Below, in pieces: positions 10,022 to 21,589 of a DNA stretch of 64,000 nucleotides. The translations under genes were made by a program, and so were the position numbers. This stretch comes from Chloranthus sessilifolius (Eukaryota; Streptophyta; Magnoliopsida; Chloranthales; Chloranthaceae), in contig CM037597.1 of the NCBI GenBank assembly GCA_021018995.1, positions 20,740,887 to 20,804,886 of the forward strand, given 5' to 3'. The notes below the pieces were generated by a model. The model was not told the DNA's origin. It made no database searches and saw only the letters and a list, made by a program, of their open reading frames with translations. The first letter of the stretch is position 1, and each line of letters starts with the position of its first letter.

Positions 10022-10995
10022 CAGGAAGAGGAAGTCAAGGTTATGGGACCCAAAAGATGAAATTGATTTCAGGATCAAATTATCTTCCAAAAGCGTCTTC
10101 ATCAAACGGGCTTGGAGAAGATTCACATTTTATTTGTGGAGAGTGTAACACAATTGGGGTGGCTGATGGTGTGGGTGGCTTGAAGAAGATAGGAATTGAC
10201 TCTGGAATATATGCTCGGGAACTCATGCTCAACTCTTTAAGAGCAATAAACAAAATGTCAGCTACGGTGGATCTACCAAGAGTTATAAAGGAAGCATACA
10301 CCAACACCAAATCTCAAGGAGCCTCTACAGCTTGCATTTTCACACTTCACCATGAGGTGCTTAATTAATATATTTTCCTTTTTCTTCTTCGTTTTTGAAT
10401 TTTGAAATTTGAATTTTGAATTACTAACTAGTGTTTTGATGGCAGAGTATAAAAGGGCTCAACATTGGCGATAGCGGATTATTAGTGGTCAGAAAGAATA
10501 GGGTCGCCTACAAATCTCCCGTGCAACAACATTCATTCAATTGCCCGTATCAGCTTGGTAGTAGCTCGTCCAGCGACACACCCACCAGTGCACAGGTACC
10601 TACCTACCCTTTTTTTTATTATTTATTATTTATTATTAATCATACATACATGTTTTGTTTAATTTTCAATTCAATTATATTACACACACACACATATATA
10701 TATATATATGCAGATGTTTCAATTTGGGGTGGTAGAAGGCGACGTGATCGTGGCTGGAACAGATGGGTTATTCGATAATTTGTCTGACTGGGAGATAGCT
10801 GCGGTGGTAGTGAAGGCTACAAGAGAAGGACTGATTCCACAAGAAATTGCTTCTAAATTGGTTGAGTTTGCCAATATCAAGTCAAATGACCACAACTGCT
10901 CAACCCCATTTTCCATAAATGCTCAGAAAGCTGGACACTTCTATCAAGGCGGGAAGCCAGATGACATCACAGTCGTTTCTCTCGTCATCGCTTAA
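10022..10995 (+). CDS. PP2C-type phosphatase, C-terminal cassette copy 2 (open; N-terminus missing)
   Basis: Three phase-0 exons: about 10022-10356, 10446-10595 and 10714-10995 (stop TAA). The first gives LISGSNYLPK, GLGEDSHFICGECNTIG, VADGVGGLKKIGIDSGIYA and GASTACIFTLHHE. The second gives IKGLNIGDSGLLVVRKN and SPVQQHSFNCPYQLG. The third gives GDVIVAGTDGLFDNLSDWEI and GGKPDDITVVSLVIA. These are the acidic metal-binding and core motifs of the plant PP2C-55/SpoIIE-like PPM group (Ser/Thr dephosphorylation dependent on Mg or Mn). All donors and acceptors are GT/AG. No upstream exon is found: minisatellite lies directly before exon 1, so the true N-terminus may lie left of the window. It is the best preserved of four copies. 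Expression is unknown. Confidence 0.65.
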
Positions 10996-12212
10996 AACAA
11001 AGGTATGAATGATACTCACCTAATTTAGGATTTTTTTTTAATTAATTTAAAATTTAAATAGATTTAGGTTTTAGATGTTTTTATGCTATTTTTCGATTCA
11101 GCATTACCAATTTTCAGTAGTTGACCATTTTTTCATTCAAATTCATCAGTAGTCTATATAATGGAAGTCACTTTATTTAGGAATTTTTTCAATTAATTTT
11201 TTTTAAAAAAAGGTTTTAGATGTTTTTATGTTATTTTCCGATTTAGCATATCTTTTTTCAGTAGTTGGCTATTTTTTCATTCAAATTCATCAGTAGTCCA
11301 TGCAATTAAAGTCACTTAATTTAGGATTTTTATTTTAATTTGAAAAAAAAAGAAGGTTTTAAATGTTTTTATGTTATTTTCCAATTTAGCATACCTTTTT
11401 CAGTAGTTGACCATTTTTTTATTCAAATTCATCAGTAGTTCATGCAATGGAAGTCACTTAATTTAGGATTTTTTTTAATTAATTTAAAAAAAAAATGTTT
11501 TAGATATTTTTATGTTATTTTTTGATTTAGCATACCTTTTTTCACTAGTTGACCATTTTTTCATTCAAATTCATTAGTAGTCCATGCAATAGAAGTCACT
11601 TAATTTAGGATTTTTAGTTTAATTAGTTTTTTAAAAAAAATTGTTTTAAATGTTTTTATGTTAATTTCAAATTTAGCATACCATTTTTCAGTAGTTGACC
11701 ATTTTTTCATTCAAATTCATCGGTAGTCCATGCAATGGAAGTCACTTAATTTAGATATTTTTTTTAATTATTAAAAAAAAAAATGTCTTAGATGTTTTTA
11801 TGTTAATTTCAAATTTAGCATACCATATTTCAGTAGTTGACCATTTTTTCATTCAAATTCATCAGTAGTCCATGCAATTAAAGTCACTTAATTTAGATTT
11901 TTTTTTTTTAATTATTTAGAAAAACAAAAAGGTTTTAGATGTTTTTATGTTAATTTCAAATTTAGCATACCATTTTTCAGTAGTTGACCATTTTTTCATT
12001 CAAATTAATTAGTAGTCCATGCAATGTAAGCCACTTAATTTAGGAATTTTAATTAATTAAAAAAAAAGGGTTTCAGATGTTTTTATGTTATTTTCCGATT
12101 TAGCATTACCATTCTTCAGTAGTTGACCATTTTTTCATTCAAATTCATCAGTAGTTGATATTTTTTAAAAATATATGTATTGGGATTTGTACCCATCCAC
12201 CCACCTACCCAG

Positions 12213-12867
12213 CAGGAAGAGGAAGCCGAAGGTTATGGGACCCAAAAAGACTGAAATTGATTTCGTGGATCAAATTATCTTCCAAAAGCGTGCCTTCATC
12301 AAACGGGCTTGGAGAAGATTCACATTTTATTTGTGGAGAGTAACACAATTGGGGTGGTGATGGTGTGGGTGGCTTGAAGAAGATAGGAATTGACTCGAAT
12401 ATATGCTCGGAACTCATGCTCAACTCTTTAAGAGCAATAAACAAAATGTCACGGATCTACCAAGAGTTATAAAGGAAGCATACACCAACACCAAATCTCA
12501 AGGAGCCTCTACAGCTTGCATTTTCACACTTCACCATGAGGTGCTTAATTAATATATTTTCCTTTTTCTTCTTCTTCGTTTTTGAATTTTGAAATTTGAA
12601 TTTTGAATTACTAACTAGTGTTTTGATGGCAGAGTATAAAAGGGCTCAACATTGGCGATAGCGGATTATTAGTGGTCAGAAAGAATAGGGTCGCCTACAA
12701 ATCTCCCGTGCAACAACATTCATTCAATTGCCCGTATCAGCTTGGTAGTATTCAAATACACACACCCACTCAAAGGCACAGGTACCTACCTACCCTTTTT
12801 TTTATTATTTATTATTTATTATTAATCATACATACATGTTTTGTTTAATTTTCAATTCAATTATATT

Positions 12868-12905
<38 letters not shown>

Positions 12906-13197
12906 GCAGATGTTTCAATTTGGGGTGGTAGAAGGCGACGTGATCGTGGCTGGAACAGATGGGTTATTCGATAATTTGTCTGACTGGGAGATAGCTGCGG
13001 TGGTAGTGAAGGCTACAAGAGAAGGACTGATTCCACAAGAAATTGCTTCTAAATTGGTTGAGTTTGCCAATATCAAGTCAAATGACCACAACTGCTCAAC
13101 CCCATTTTCCATAAATGCTCAGAAAGCTGGACACTTCTATCAAGGCGGGAAGCCAGATGACATCACAGCCGTCGTTTCTCTCGTCGTCATCGCTTAA
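12213..13197 (+). pseudogene. PP2C-type phosphatase, C-terminal cassette copy 3 (exons 1-2 damaged)
   Basis: Exons about 12213-12540, 12633-12781 and 12910-13197. Exon 3 is fully open and keeps GDVIVAGTDGLFDNLSDWEI and DDITAVVSLVVIA. Exon 1 has several small indels (near GECNTIG, ADGVGG, YAREL and KMSATV). Exon 2 ends in a scrambled stretch (TTCAAATACACACACCC) where copy 2 has SSSSSDTPTSAQ. The splice signals remain. It cannot encode a working catalytic domain as it stands. Confidence 0.72.
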
Positions 13198-14375
13198 AAC
13201 AAAGGTATGAATGATACTCACCTAATTTAGGATTTTTTTTTAATTAATTTAAAATTTAAATAGATTTAGGTTTTAGATGTTTTTATGCTATTTTCCGATT
13301 CAGCATTACCAATTTTCAGTAGTTGACCATTTTTTCATTCAAATTCATCAGTAGTCTATATAATGGAAGTCACTTTATTTAGGAATTTTTTCAATTAATT
13401 TTTTTAAAAAGGTTTTAGATGTTTTATGTTATTTTCCGATTTAGCATATCTTTTTCAAGAGTTGGCTATTTTTCATTCAAATTCATCAGTCCATGCAATT
13501 AAAGTCACTTAATTTAGGATTTTTATTTTAATTTGAAAAAAGAAGGTTTTAAATGTTTTTATGTTATTTTTCAATATAGCATACCATATTTCAGTAGTTG
13601 ACCATTTTTTTATTCAAATTCATCGTAGTTCATGCAATGGAAGTCACTTAATTTAGGATTTTTTAATTAATTTAAAAAAATGTTTTAGATATTTTTATGT
13701 TATTTTTGATTTAGCATACCTTTTTCACTAGTTGACCATTTTTCATTCAAATTCATTAGTAGTCCATGCAATAGAAGTCACTTAATTTAGGATTTTTAGT
13801 TTAATTTTTTAAAAAATTGTTTTAAATGTTTTTATGTTAATTTCAAATTTAGCATACCATTTTTCAAGAGTTGACCATTTTTCATTCAAATTCATCGTAG
13901 TCCATGCAATGGAAGTCACTTAATTTAGATATTTTTTTAATTATTAAAAAAAATGTCTTAGATGTTTTTATGTTAATTTCAAATTTAGCATACCATTTTT
14001 GACCATTTTTTCATTCAAATTCATCAAGAGTCCATGCAATTAAAGTCACTTAATTTAAATTTTTTTTTTTTAATTATTTAGAAAAACAAAAAGGCTTTAG
14101 ATGTTTTTATGTTAATTTCAAATTTAGCATACCATTTTTCAGTAGTTGACCATTTTTTCATTCAAATTAATTAGTAGTCCATGCAATGTAAGCCACTTAA
14201 TTTAGGAATTTTAATTAATTAAAAAAAAAGGGTTTCAGATGATTTTATGTTATTTTCCGATTTAGCATTACCATTCTTCAGGAGTTGACCATTTTTCATT
14301 CAAATTCATCAAGAGTTGATATTTTTTAAAATATATGTATTGGGATTTGTACCCATCCACCCACCCACCCAAAGC

Positions 14376-15008
14376 AGAAGAGGAAGTCAAGGTTATGGGA
14401 CCCAAAAGACCTAAATTGATTTCGTGGATCAAATTATCTTCCAAAAGCGTCTTCATCAAACGGGCTTGGAGAAGATTCACATTTTATTTGTGGAGAGTGT
14501 AACACAATTGGGGTGGCTGATGGTGTGGGTGGCTTGAAGAAGATAGGAATTGACTCTGGAATATATGCTCGGGAACTCATGCTCAACTCTTTAAGAGCAA
14601 TAAACAAAATGTCAGCTACGGTGGATCTACCAAGAGTTATAAAGGAAGCATACACCAACACCAAATCTCTTTGCATTTTCACACTTCACCATGAGGTGCT
14701 TAATTAATATATTTTCCTTTTTCTTCTTCTTCGTTTTTGAATTTTGAAATTTGAATTTTGAATTACTAACTAGTGTTTTGATGGCAGAGTATAAAAGGGC
14801 TCAACATTGGCGATAGCGGATTATTAGTGGTCAGAAAGAATAGGGTCGCCACAAATCTCCGTGCAACAACATTCATTCAATTGCACTTGGTAGTAGCTCG
14901 TGACACACCACCAAAGGCATGTGTACCTACCTGCTCTTTTTGTTATTATTTATTATTTATTATTAATCAAACATACATGTTTTGTTTAATTTTCAATACA
15001 ATTATATT

Positions 15009-15059
<51 letters not shown>

Positions 15060-15325
15060 TCAATTTGGGGTGGTAGAAGGCGTGATCGTACGGAACAGTA
15101 TGGGTTATTCGAAATTTGTCCGACGGGAGATAGTCATGTGGTAGTGAAGGCTACAAGAGAAGGACCGATTCCACAAGAAATTGCTTCTAAATTGGTTGAG
15201 TTTGCCAATATCAAGTCAAATGACCACAATCGCCAACCCCATTTTCCATAAATGCTCGGGGACACTTCTATCAAAGGCGGGAAGCCGATGACATCATGTA
15301 CGTTTCTCTCGTCGTCATCGCTTAA
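14376..15325 (+). pseudogene. PP2C-type phosphatase, C-terminal cassette copy 4 (splice sites lost)
   Basis: Exon equivalents about 14376-14695, 14788-14922 and 15055-15325. Exon 1 keeps VADGVGGLKKIGIDSG but lacks the QGASTA segment. The exon 2 donor CACAG|GTACC has become GGCATGTGTACC. The exon 3 acceptor GCAG is missing (TATATATGTTTC). Exon 3 has many small deletions through the TDGLFDN, FSINAQKAG and DDIT motifs. It is the most decayed of the four copies. Confidence 0.72.
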
Positions 15326-18300
15326 AACAAAGGTATGAATGATACTCACCTAATTTAGGATTTTTTTTTAATTAATTTAAAATTTAAATAGATTTAGGTT
15401 TTAGATGTTTTTATGCTATTTTCCGATTCAGCATTACCAATTTTCAGTAGTTGACCATTTTTTCATTCAAATTCATCAGTAGTCTATATAATGGAAGTCA
15501 CTTTATTTAGGAATTTTTTCAATTAATTTTTTTTAAAAAAAGGTTTTAGATGTTTTTATGTTATTTTCCGATTTACCATATCTTTTTTCAGTAGTTGGCT
15601 ATTTTTTCATTCAAATTCATCAGTAGTCCATGCAATTAAAGTCACTCAATTTAGGATTTTTATTTTAATTTGAAAAAAAAAGAAGGTTTTAAATGTTTTT
15701 ATGTTATTTTTTTATTTATCATACCATTTTTCAGTAGTTGACCATTTTTTCATTCAAATTCATTAGTAGTCCATGCAATGGAAGTCACTTAATTTAGGAT
15801 TTTTTTTAATTAATTTTTAAAAAAAATGTTTTAGATATTTTTATGTTATTTTTTGATTTAGCATACCTTATTTCACTCGTTGGACATCTTTTCATTCCAA
15901 TTCATTAGCAGCCCATGCAAAAGAAGTCACTTAATTTAGGATTTTAGTTTAATTAGTTTTTAAAAAATTGTTTTAAATGTTTTATGTTAATTTCAAATTT
16001 AGCATACCATTTTTTCATTCAAATTCATCGGTAGTCCATGCAATGGAAGTCACTTAATTTAGATATTTTTTTTAATTATTAAAAAAAAAAATGTCTTAGA
16101 TGTTTTTATGTTAATTTCAAATTTAGCATACCATATTTCAGCAGTTGACCATTTTTTCATTCAAATTCATCAGTAGTCCATGCAATTAAAGTCACTTAAT
16201 TTAGATTTTTTTTTTTTAATTATTTAGAAAAACAAAAAGGTTTTAGATGTTTTTATGTTAATTTCAAATTTAGCATACCATTTTTCAGTAGTTGACCATT
16301 TTTTCATTCAAATTAATTAGTAGTCCATGCAATGTAAGCCACTTAATTTAGGAATTTTAATTAATTAAAAAAAAAGGGTTTTAGATGTTTTTATGTTATT
16401 TTTCGATTTAGCATTACCACTCTTCAGTAGTTGACCATTTTTTCATTCAAATTCATCAGTAGTCCATGCAATGGAAGTCACTTAATTTAGGATTTTTTTT
16501 TTATTATTTAATAAAAAAAAAAGGTTTTAGATGTTTTTATGTTAATTTCAAATTTAGCATACCATTTTCCAGTAGCTGATCATTTTTTCATTCAAATTAA
16601 TCAGTAGTCCATGCAATGGAAGTCACTTAATTTAAGATTTTTTTTAATTATTTTTTTTTTTTTTAAAAAGAAGGTTTTAGATGTTTTTATGTTATTTTTC
16701 GATTTAGCATACCATTTTTCTGTAGTTGACCATTTTTTCATTCAAATTCATCAATAGTCCATGCAATGGAAGTCACTTAATTTAGGATTTTTTTTTATTA
16801 ATTTAAATTAAAAAAAAAGGTTTTAGATGTTTTTATGTTATTTTCTAAATTAGCATACCATTTTTCAGTAGTTGATCATTTTTTCATTTAAATTAATCAG
16901 TAGTCCATGCAATGGAAGTCACTTAATTTAGGATTTTTTTAATTAATTATTTTTTTCTTTAAAAGAAGGTTTTAGCTGTTTTAATGTTATTTTCCGATTT
17001 AGCATACCATTTTTCAATAGTTGACCATTTTTTCTTTCAAATTCATCAGTAGTCCATGCAATGGGAAGTCACTTAATTTAGGATTTTTATTTTAATTATT
17101 TTTTTTTTAAAAGAAGGTTTTAAATGTTGTTATATTATTTTCCGATTTAGCATACCTTTTTTCAGTAGTTGTCCATTTTTTCATTCAAATTCATCAGTAG
17201 TCCATGCAATGGAAGTCACTTAATTTAGGATTTTTTTTAATTAATGTAAAAAAAAAGAAGGTTTTAGATGTTTTTATGTTATTTCCCGATTTAGCATACC
17301 ATTTTTCAGTAGTTGACCATTTTTTCATTCAAATTCATCAGTAGTCCATGCAATGGAAGTCACTTAATTTAGGATTTTTTTTTATTATTTTTTTTAAAAA
17401 AAGAAGGATTTAGCTGTTTTTATGTTAATTTCAAATTTAGCATACCATTTTTCAATAGTTGACGATTTTTTCATTCAAATTCATCAATAGTCCATGCAAT
17501 GGAAGTCACTTAACTTAGGATTTTTTTTTACTTATTTTATTAAAAAAATAAAAAAGGTTTTAGATGTTTTTATGTTATTTTTCTATTTATCATACCATTT
17601 TTCAGTAGTTGACCATTATTTAATTCAAATTCATTAGTAGTCCATGCAATGGAAGTCACTTAATTTAGGATTTTTTTTTTACTTATTTTATTAAAAAAAA
17701 AAAAGTTTTAGATGTTTTTATGTTATTTTTTGATTTATCATACCATTTTTCCGTAGTTGACCATTTTTTCATTCAAAATCATCACTAGTCCATGCAATGG
17801 AAGTCACTTAATTTAGGATTTTAAAAAAATTATTTTATAAAATAAAAAAAAAAGTTTTAAATGTTTTTATGTTAATTTCAAATTTAGCATACCATCTTTC
17901 TGTAGTTGACCATTTTTCATTCAAATTAATCAGTAGTCCATGCAATGGAAGTCACTTAATATAGGATTTTTTAAAATTAATTTAAGAAAAAAAAAGGTTT
18001 TAGATGTTTTTATGTTATTTTCCGATTTAGCATACCATTTTTTAGTAGTTGACCATTTTTTCATTGAAATTCATCAGTAGTCCATGCAATGGAAGTCACT
18101 TAATTTAGGATTTTTTTTTAATTAATTTAAAAATAAAAGGTTTTAGATGTTTTTATGTTATTTTCTGATTTAGCATACAATTTTTCAGTAGTTGACCATT
18201 TTTTCTTCAAATTCATCAGCAGTCCATGCAATGGTAGTCACTTAATTTAGGATTTTTTTTTTAATTATTTATATAAAAAAAGGTTTTAGATGTTTTTATG

Positions 18301-19211
18301 TTAATTTCAAATTTAGCATACCATTTTTTAGTAGTTGACCATTTTTTCATTCAAATTCATCAGTAGTCCATGCAATGGTAGTCACTTAATTTAGGATTTT
18401 TTTTAATTAATTTAAAAAAAAAAGGTGTTAGATGTTTTTATATTATTTTCCAATTTAGCATACCATTTTTCAGTAGTTGACCATTTTTTCATTCAAATTC
18501 ATTAGTAGTCCATGCAATGGAAGTCACTTAATTTAGGGATTTTTTTAATTAATCTAAAAAAAAAAAAAAAGGTTTTAAATGATTTTATGCTATTTTCCGA
18601 TTTAGCATACCATTTTTCAGTAGTTGGCCATTTTATCATTCAAACTCGTCAGTAGTCCATGCAATGGAAGTCACTTAATTTAGGATTTTTTTAAATTAAT
18701 TTAAAAAAAAAAGTTTTAAATGTTTTTATGTTATTTTCCAATATAGCATACCATTTTTTCATTCAAATTCAGTCCATGCAATGGAAGTCCGTGCATGTCC
18801 CAAGAAGGGGATTTAGTGCTAAGAAAAATAATGCCTATTTGACTGCCTCACCCGATGGGAAAACTAAAACTCGAAGGAAAACGATCTTATTCCCATGTTC
18901 AAAGTTCGAGATTAGTATATTTTATCGTCTCTAACAGCAAAAAGATATTTTGAATAGATGGCAAATTGCTGGGAGAACTTTTAAAGGAGTTCATTCCAAA
19001 GTTAAAAAGACAAACCAGACCGAATCATAATCTTGAACATGGGCGTAGAGTTATTTTTATGGTGAGTCTTCTTCCGTGAAGTAAAACAACCTTTGTGGAT
19101 GCTCAAAATTGAGTGATCTTTCGAGTAAGGATAAGGCTTTTGCTTTTGATGTTAATGGAAAGTGTTATGATACAAGTGAAGAAAATCTTATGAAAAATGG
19201 GCTGATTGTTA

Positions 19212-19334
19212 GATTTAAGAAGGGATACCATCCTCTGCACTACATTGAGGAATATCTTTTTTTTTTAATGAATGAGAAAAAAAAAAAAAAAAAAATCTTC
19301 AATGTAGTGCAGAGGAGGGTATCCCTTCTTAAAT
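19212..19334. repeat. Inverted repeat with about 40-bp arms and T/A-tract loop
   Basis: Arms 19212-19255 and 19295-19334 are near-perfect reverse complements (for example AGAAGGGATACC and GGTATCCCTTCT; CTCTGCACTACATTGA and its complement). A T-run and an A-run lie between them and can extend the stem. It looks like a snap-back or template-switch inverted duplication inside LINE ORF1. Confidence 0.8.
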
Positions 19335-19840
19335 ATCTACATTGAAGAATATCTACATAAGACCTGGGGTTCAAGGAGCCCCAGTTTCTTCTAATATTTA
19401 AGAAGGAAGAATATCTCCTTGCATAAACAGGAGAATGTAGTCTGGTTACGGGTGTTGGGGATTCTGCTCCATGCGTGGACAAACGACGTTTTCAGCCATA
19501 TTGGGAGGTGCTGTGGATTGTTCCTCGGTGTGGATGGCTGTACTAGCTCCTTCACTGAAACGAGATATGCCAGAATCCTGGTTGGTAGGGATAATTGGAG
19601 CAATATTCCCCGCCACAGGGACATCGGCGTTGATGGGAGACGATTTCGTGTGTTCATAGAATTGGAGACGGGGAAGAGATCTGTAAACAAAGTGAAAACT
19701 CGACCTTCGGCGTCGGGAGGAGTAGCGTAGATGACATGTTGATGAGGAAACAAATGCAGATGGACAACCATCCTATTGATAGGGGGAGTCGATCCGTGCC
19801 TGAAAATCTGAGTCCCAGAGACATTGCGGCGACGGAAAGT

Positions 19841-20297
19841 GTTAGTTCCTCGTCCACTGCAGGGAATATTTTTTCCGATGGTCGGAGAGTGGATGATGGT
19901 ATTCCAAGGATCGGGACTTCATTGACCACAGTCAACGGTGCTATGAACCCGAAGAAGATTAAGGGCAGAGGGATTGTGGGAGGTAATTTCGGGGCTGCTG
20001 CTTCCACCTCAAATTTCAAATTTGAAATGTGAGATTTAGTTTCCTTTAATAAACAAAATGTACAGAAGGGTTAGTTCCTCGTTCACAACGGGGAATATTT
20101 TTTCCGATGGTCAGAGAGTGGATGATGGTATTCCAAGGGTCGGGACTTTGTTGACCACGGTCAACGGTGCTATGAACCCGAAGAAGATTAAGGGTAGAGG
20201 TATTGTGGGAGGTAATTTCAGGGCTGCCACTTCCACCTCAAATTTGGAATTTGAAATGTGGGGTTTAGTTTCTTTTAATAAACAAAATGTATAGAAG
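19841..20297 (+). repeat. 228-bp tandem duplication inside LINE ORF1
   Basis: Copy 1 at 19841-20068 and copy 2 at 20070-20297 both start with GTTAGTTCCTCGT and end with AAACAAAATGTA(C/T)AGAAG. Scattered substitutions separate them, so the duplication is not very recent. Confidence 0.85.
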
Positions 20298-21589
20298 TTT
20301 GATCCAATGGTCCTGATGGAAACATGCGGTGAAGCTTATATCAGGGATGTACGTCGGGATGAGAAAATAAATAATGAGGGATTTTTGAATGGCAGAAGTA
20401 AGGCGAACAATGTAAAATTTTCAGAATCTGAAATGGAAGGGACACATGGCGGGGAGAGTGTTACTCATGTTTCTGAATCGGAAGTTGATAGGTCACTTGG
20501 AAAGACTGCCCATAATCAGCCTGAGGTGATGTGGAATCAAATGGAAAATGCCGACGAGACACTTTTATATGATGAGGCACATGCGGAGGATCTAATACTC
20601 AATACGAATCGGGTTGCGCATTTTCATTTGGACCAAGATGTTGGGTCGAGTTTGTCAATGAGACTTAATGAATTAGATTCATTGAGAACTGGACTTTGGA
20701 GGGAACACCAATTAAACTTCTTCAATCAGGAATATCAGAGGCCGAGAGATGATCAGAAGATAAAGGTGTCCGACGACGAAAGGCTAGCTACCTCTAATCA
20801 ATTACCTATAGGACATCGTCAGGAAGAGAATCAATAGGATGGCAGCGATCGCGAAGTACTTTATGGGGGAGCTACGCAAGTAGAGAAATTGTGAGACTTT
20901 CCCCTAAATTTGTTCATCCCACGTGTTCTCCTCGTTTGAGGATGGGTACACGTGATAATTTGGGTATTATTTATTCGGTCTTCGGACCACAAGTAATTTC
21001 GTCATGTTCTAAAATTGATAGGGTTTTGAATGATTTTATTATTGTTCATCAGAATGCAAACCTATGTAATGAATTAGAAAAGTTAGGATTTTTTTATTGT
21101 AACTCTGGGGATGTGAATTCATGTAATGGGTCATCAAATTATGTTGCCAAGTCCATGGAAGGACCTTCTTATTGCAGGGAGAAAGCAGCTGAATCCAGCG
21201 ATACTTCAGTGGGGTCGACATCAGATGAATCAGTACAGTCATCCACGAATAATGAGATGGTGCAAGAGGTGGTTGAGAGGCTTGAAAATGAATTATGGGG
21301 TGATCAGACACAAGTCAAAGAGCAGTTAAATCAGAATAGTGTAGACAAAATTATTGAAATTGGAAGGAAGCATGACATGACGTTTCGGGGGACTAATGAT
21401 CAATTGCAAAAAGTTTTTGAAGCGGTTAATAAAGATCGAATTGAATCTGCTTTTAGTAGAAAAGGTAAAGGAATGAGGAAATTACAAAAACTAGATTGCG
21501 GGTTATCTTATAAGAAAGGTAATTGCAAGGTATAACTGATCTTATGAATGATTTAAGGCTGTTTTTTTGGGATTGGTGTATTAGAACAC

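Larger units (their letters stand above)
6842..18780. repeat. Minisatellite array A (140-150-bp units), interrupted by PP2C cassettes
   Basis: The unit runs roughly: GTTTTAGATGTTTTTATG, TTATTTTCCGATTTAGCATA, CCATTTTTCAGTAGTTGACC, a CATTCAAATTCATCAGTAG segment, TCCATGCAATGGAAGTCAC, TTAATTTAGG, then a variable T-tract/A-tract hairpin (TTTTTTAATTAATTTAAAAA). Measured spacings are 145-150 bp (16461, 16606, 16756). From 6842 to about 15,960 the array is organised in 2.2-kb higher-order repeats, each holding one PP2C cassette. From about 15,960 to 18,780 it is simple tandem. The TTAATTTAGG box and the TTGACC core are the best preserved parts. The left edge is cut by the Ty3 LTR. Confidence 0.9.
19109..21535 (+). 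pseudogene. LINE ORF1 relic (DUF4283-like N-terminal part)
   Basis: Positions about 19419-19730 read VVWLRVLGILLHAWTNDVFS, HIGRCCGLFLGVDGCTSSFT and RYARILVGRDNW, which resembles the DUF4283 region of plant LINE ORF1 proteins. Open stretches 20307-20837 and 20891-21535 are rich in Glu, Asn and Ser, as expected for the ORF1 tail. ORF1 of this class is an RNA-binding chaperone. The reading frame is broken by an inverted repeat (19212-19334), a 228-bp tandem duplication (19841-20297) and stops near 19,730, 20,837 and 20,890. Confidence 0.6.

Noticed and set aside
7820-15325. Four functional tandem PP2C genes
   Set aside because: None has an N-terminal part or promoter, and three of four have frameshifts or lost splice sites. 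They are repeated gene fragments.
6842-18780. Regular repeats as a CRISPR array
   Set aside because: Units are 140-150 bp, without short-repeat/unique-spacer structure, in a plant genome. It is a minisatellite.
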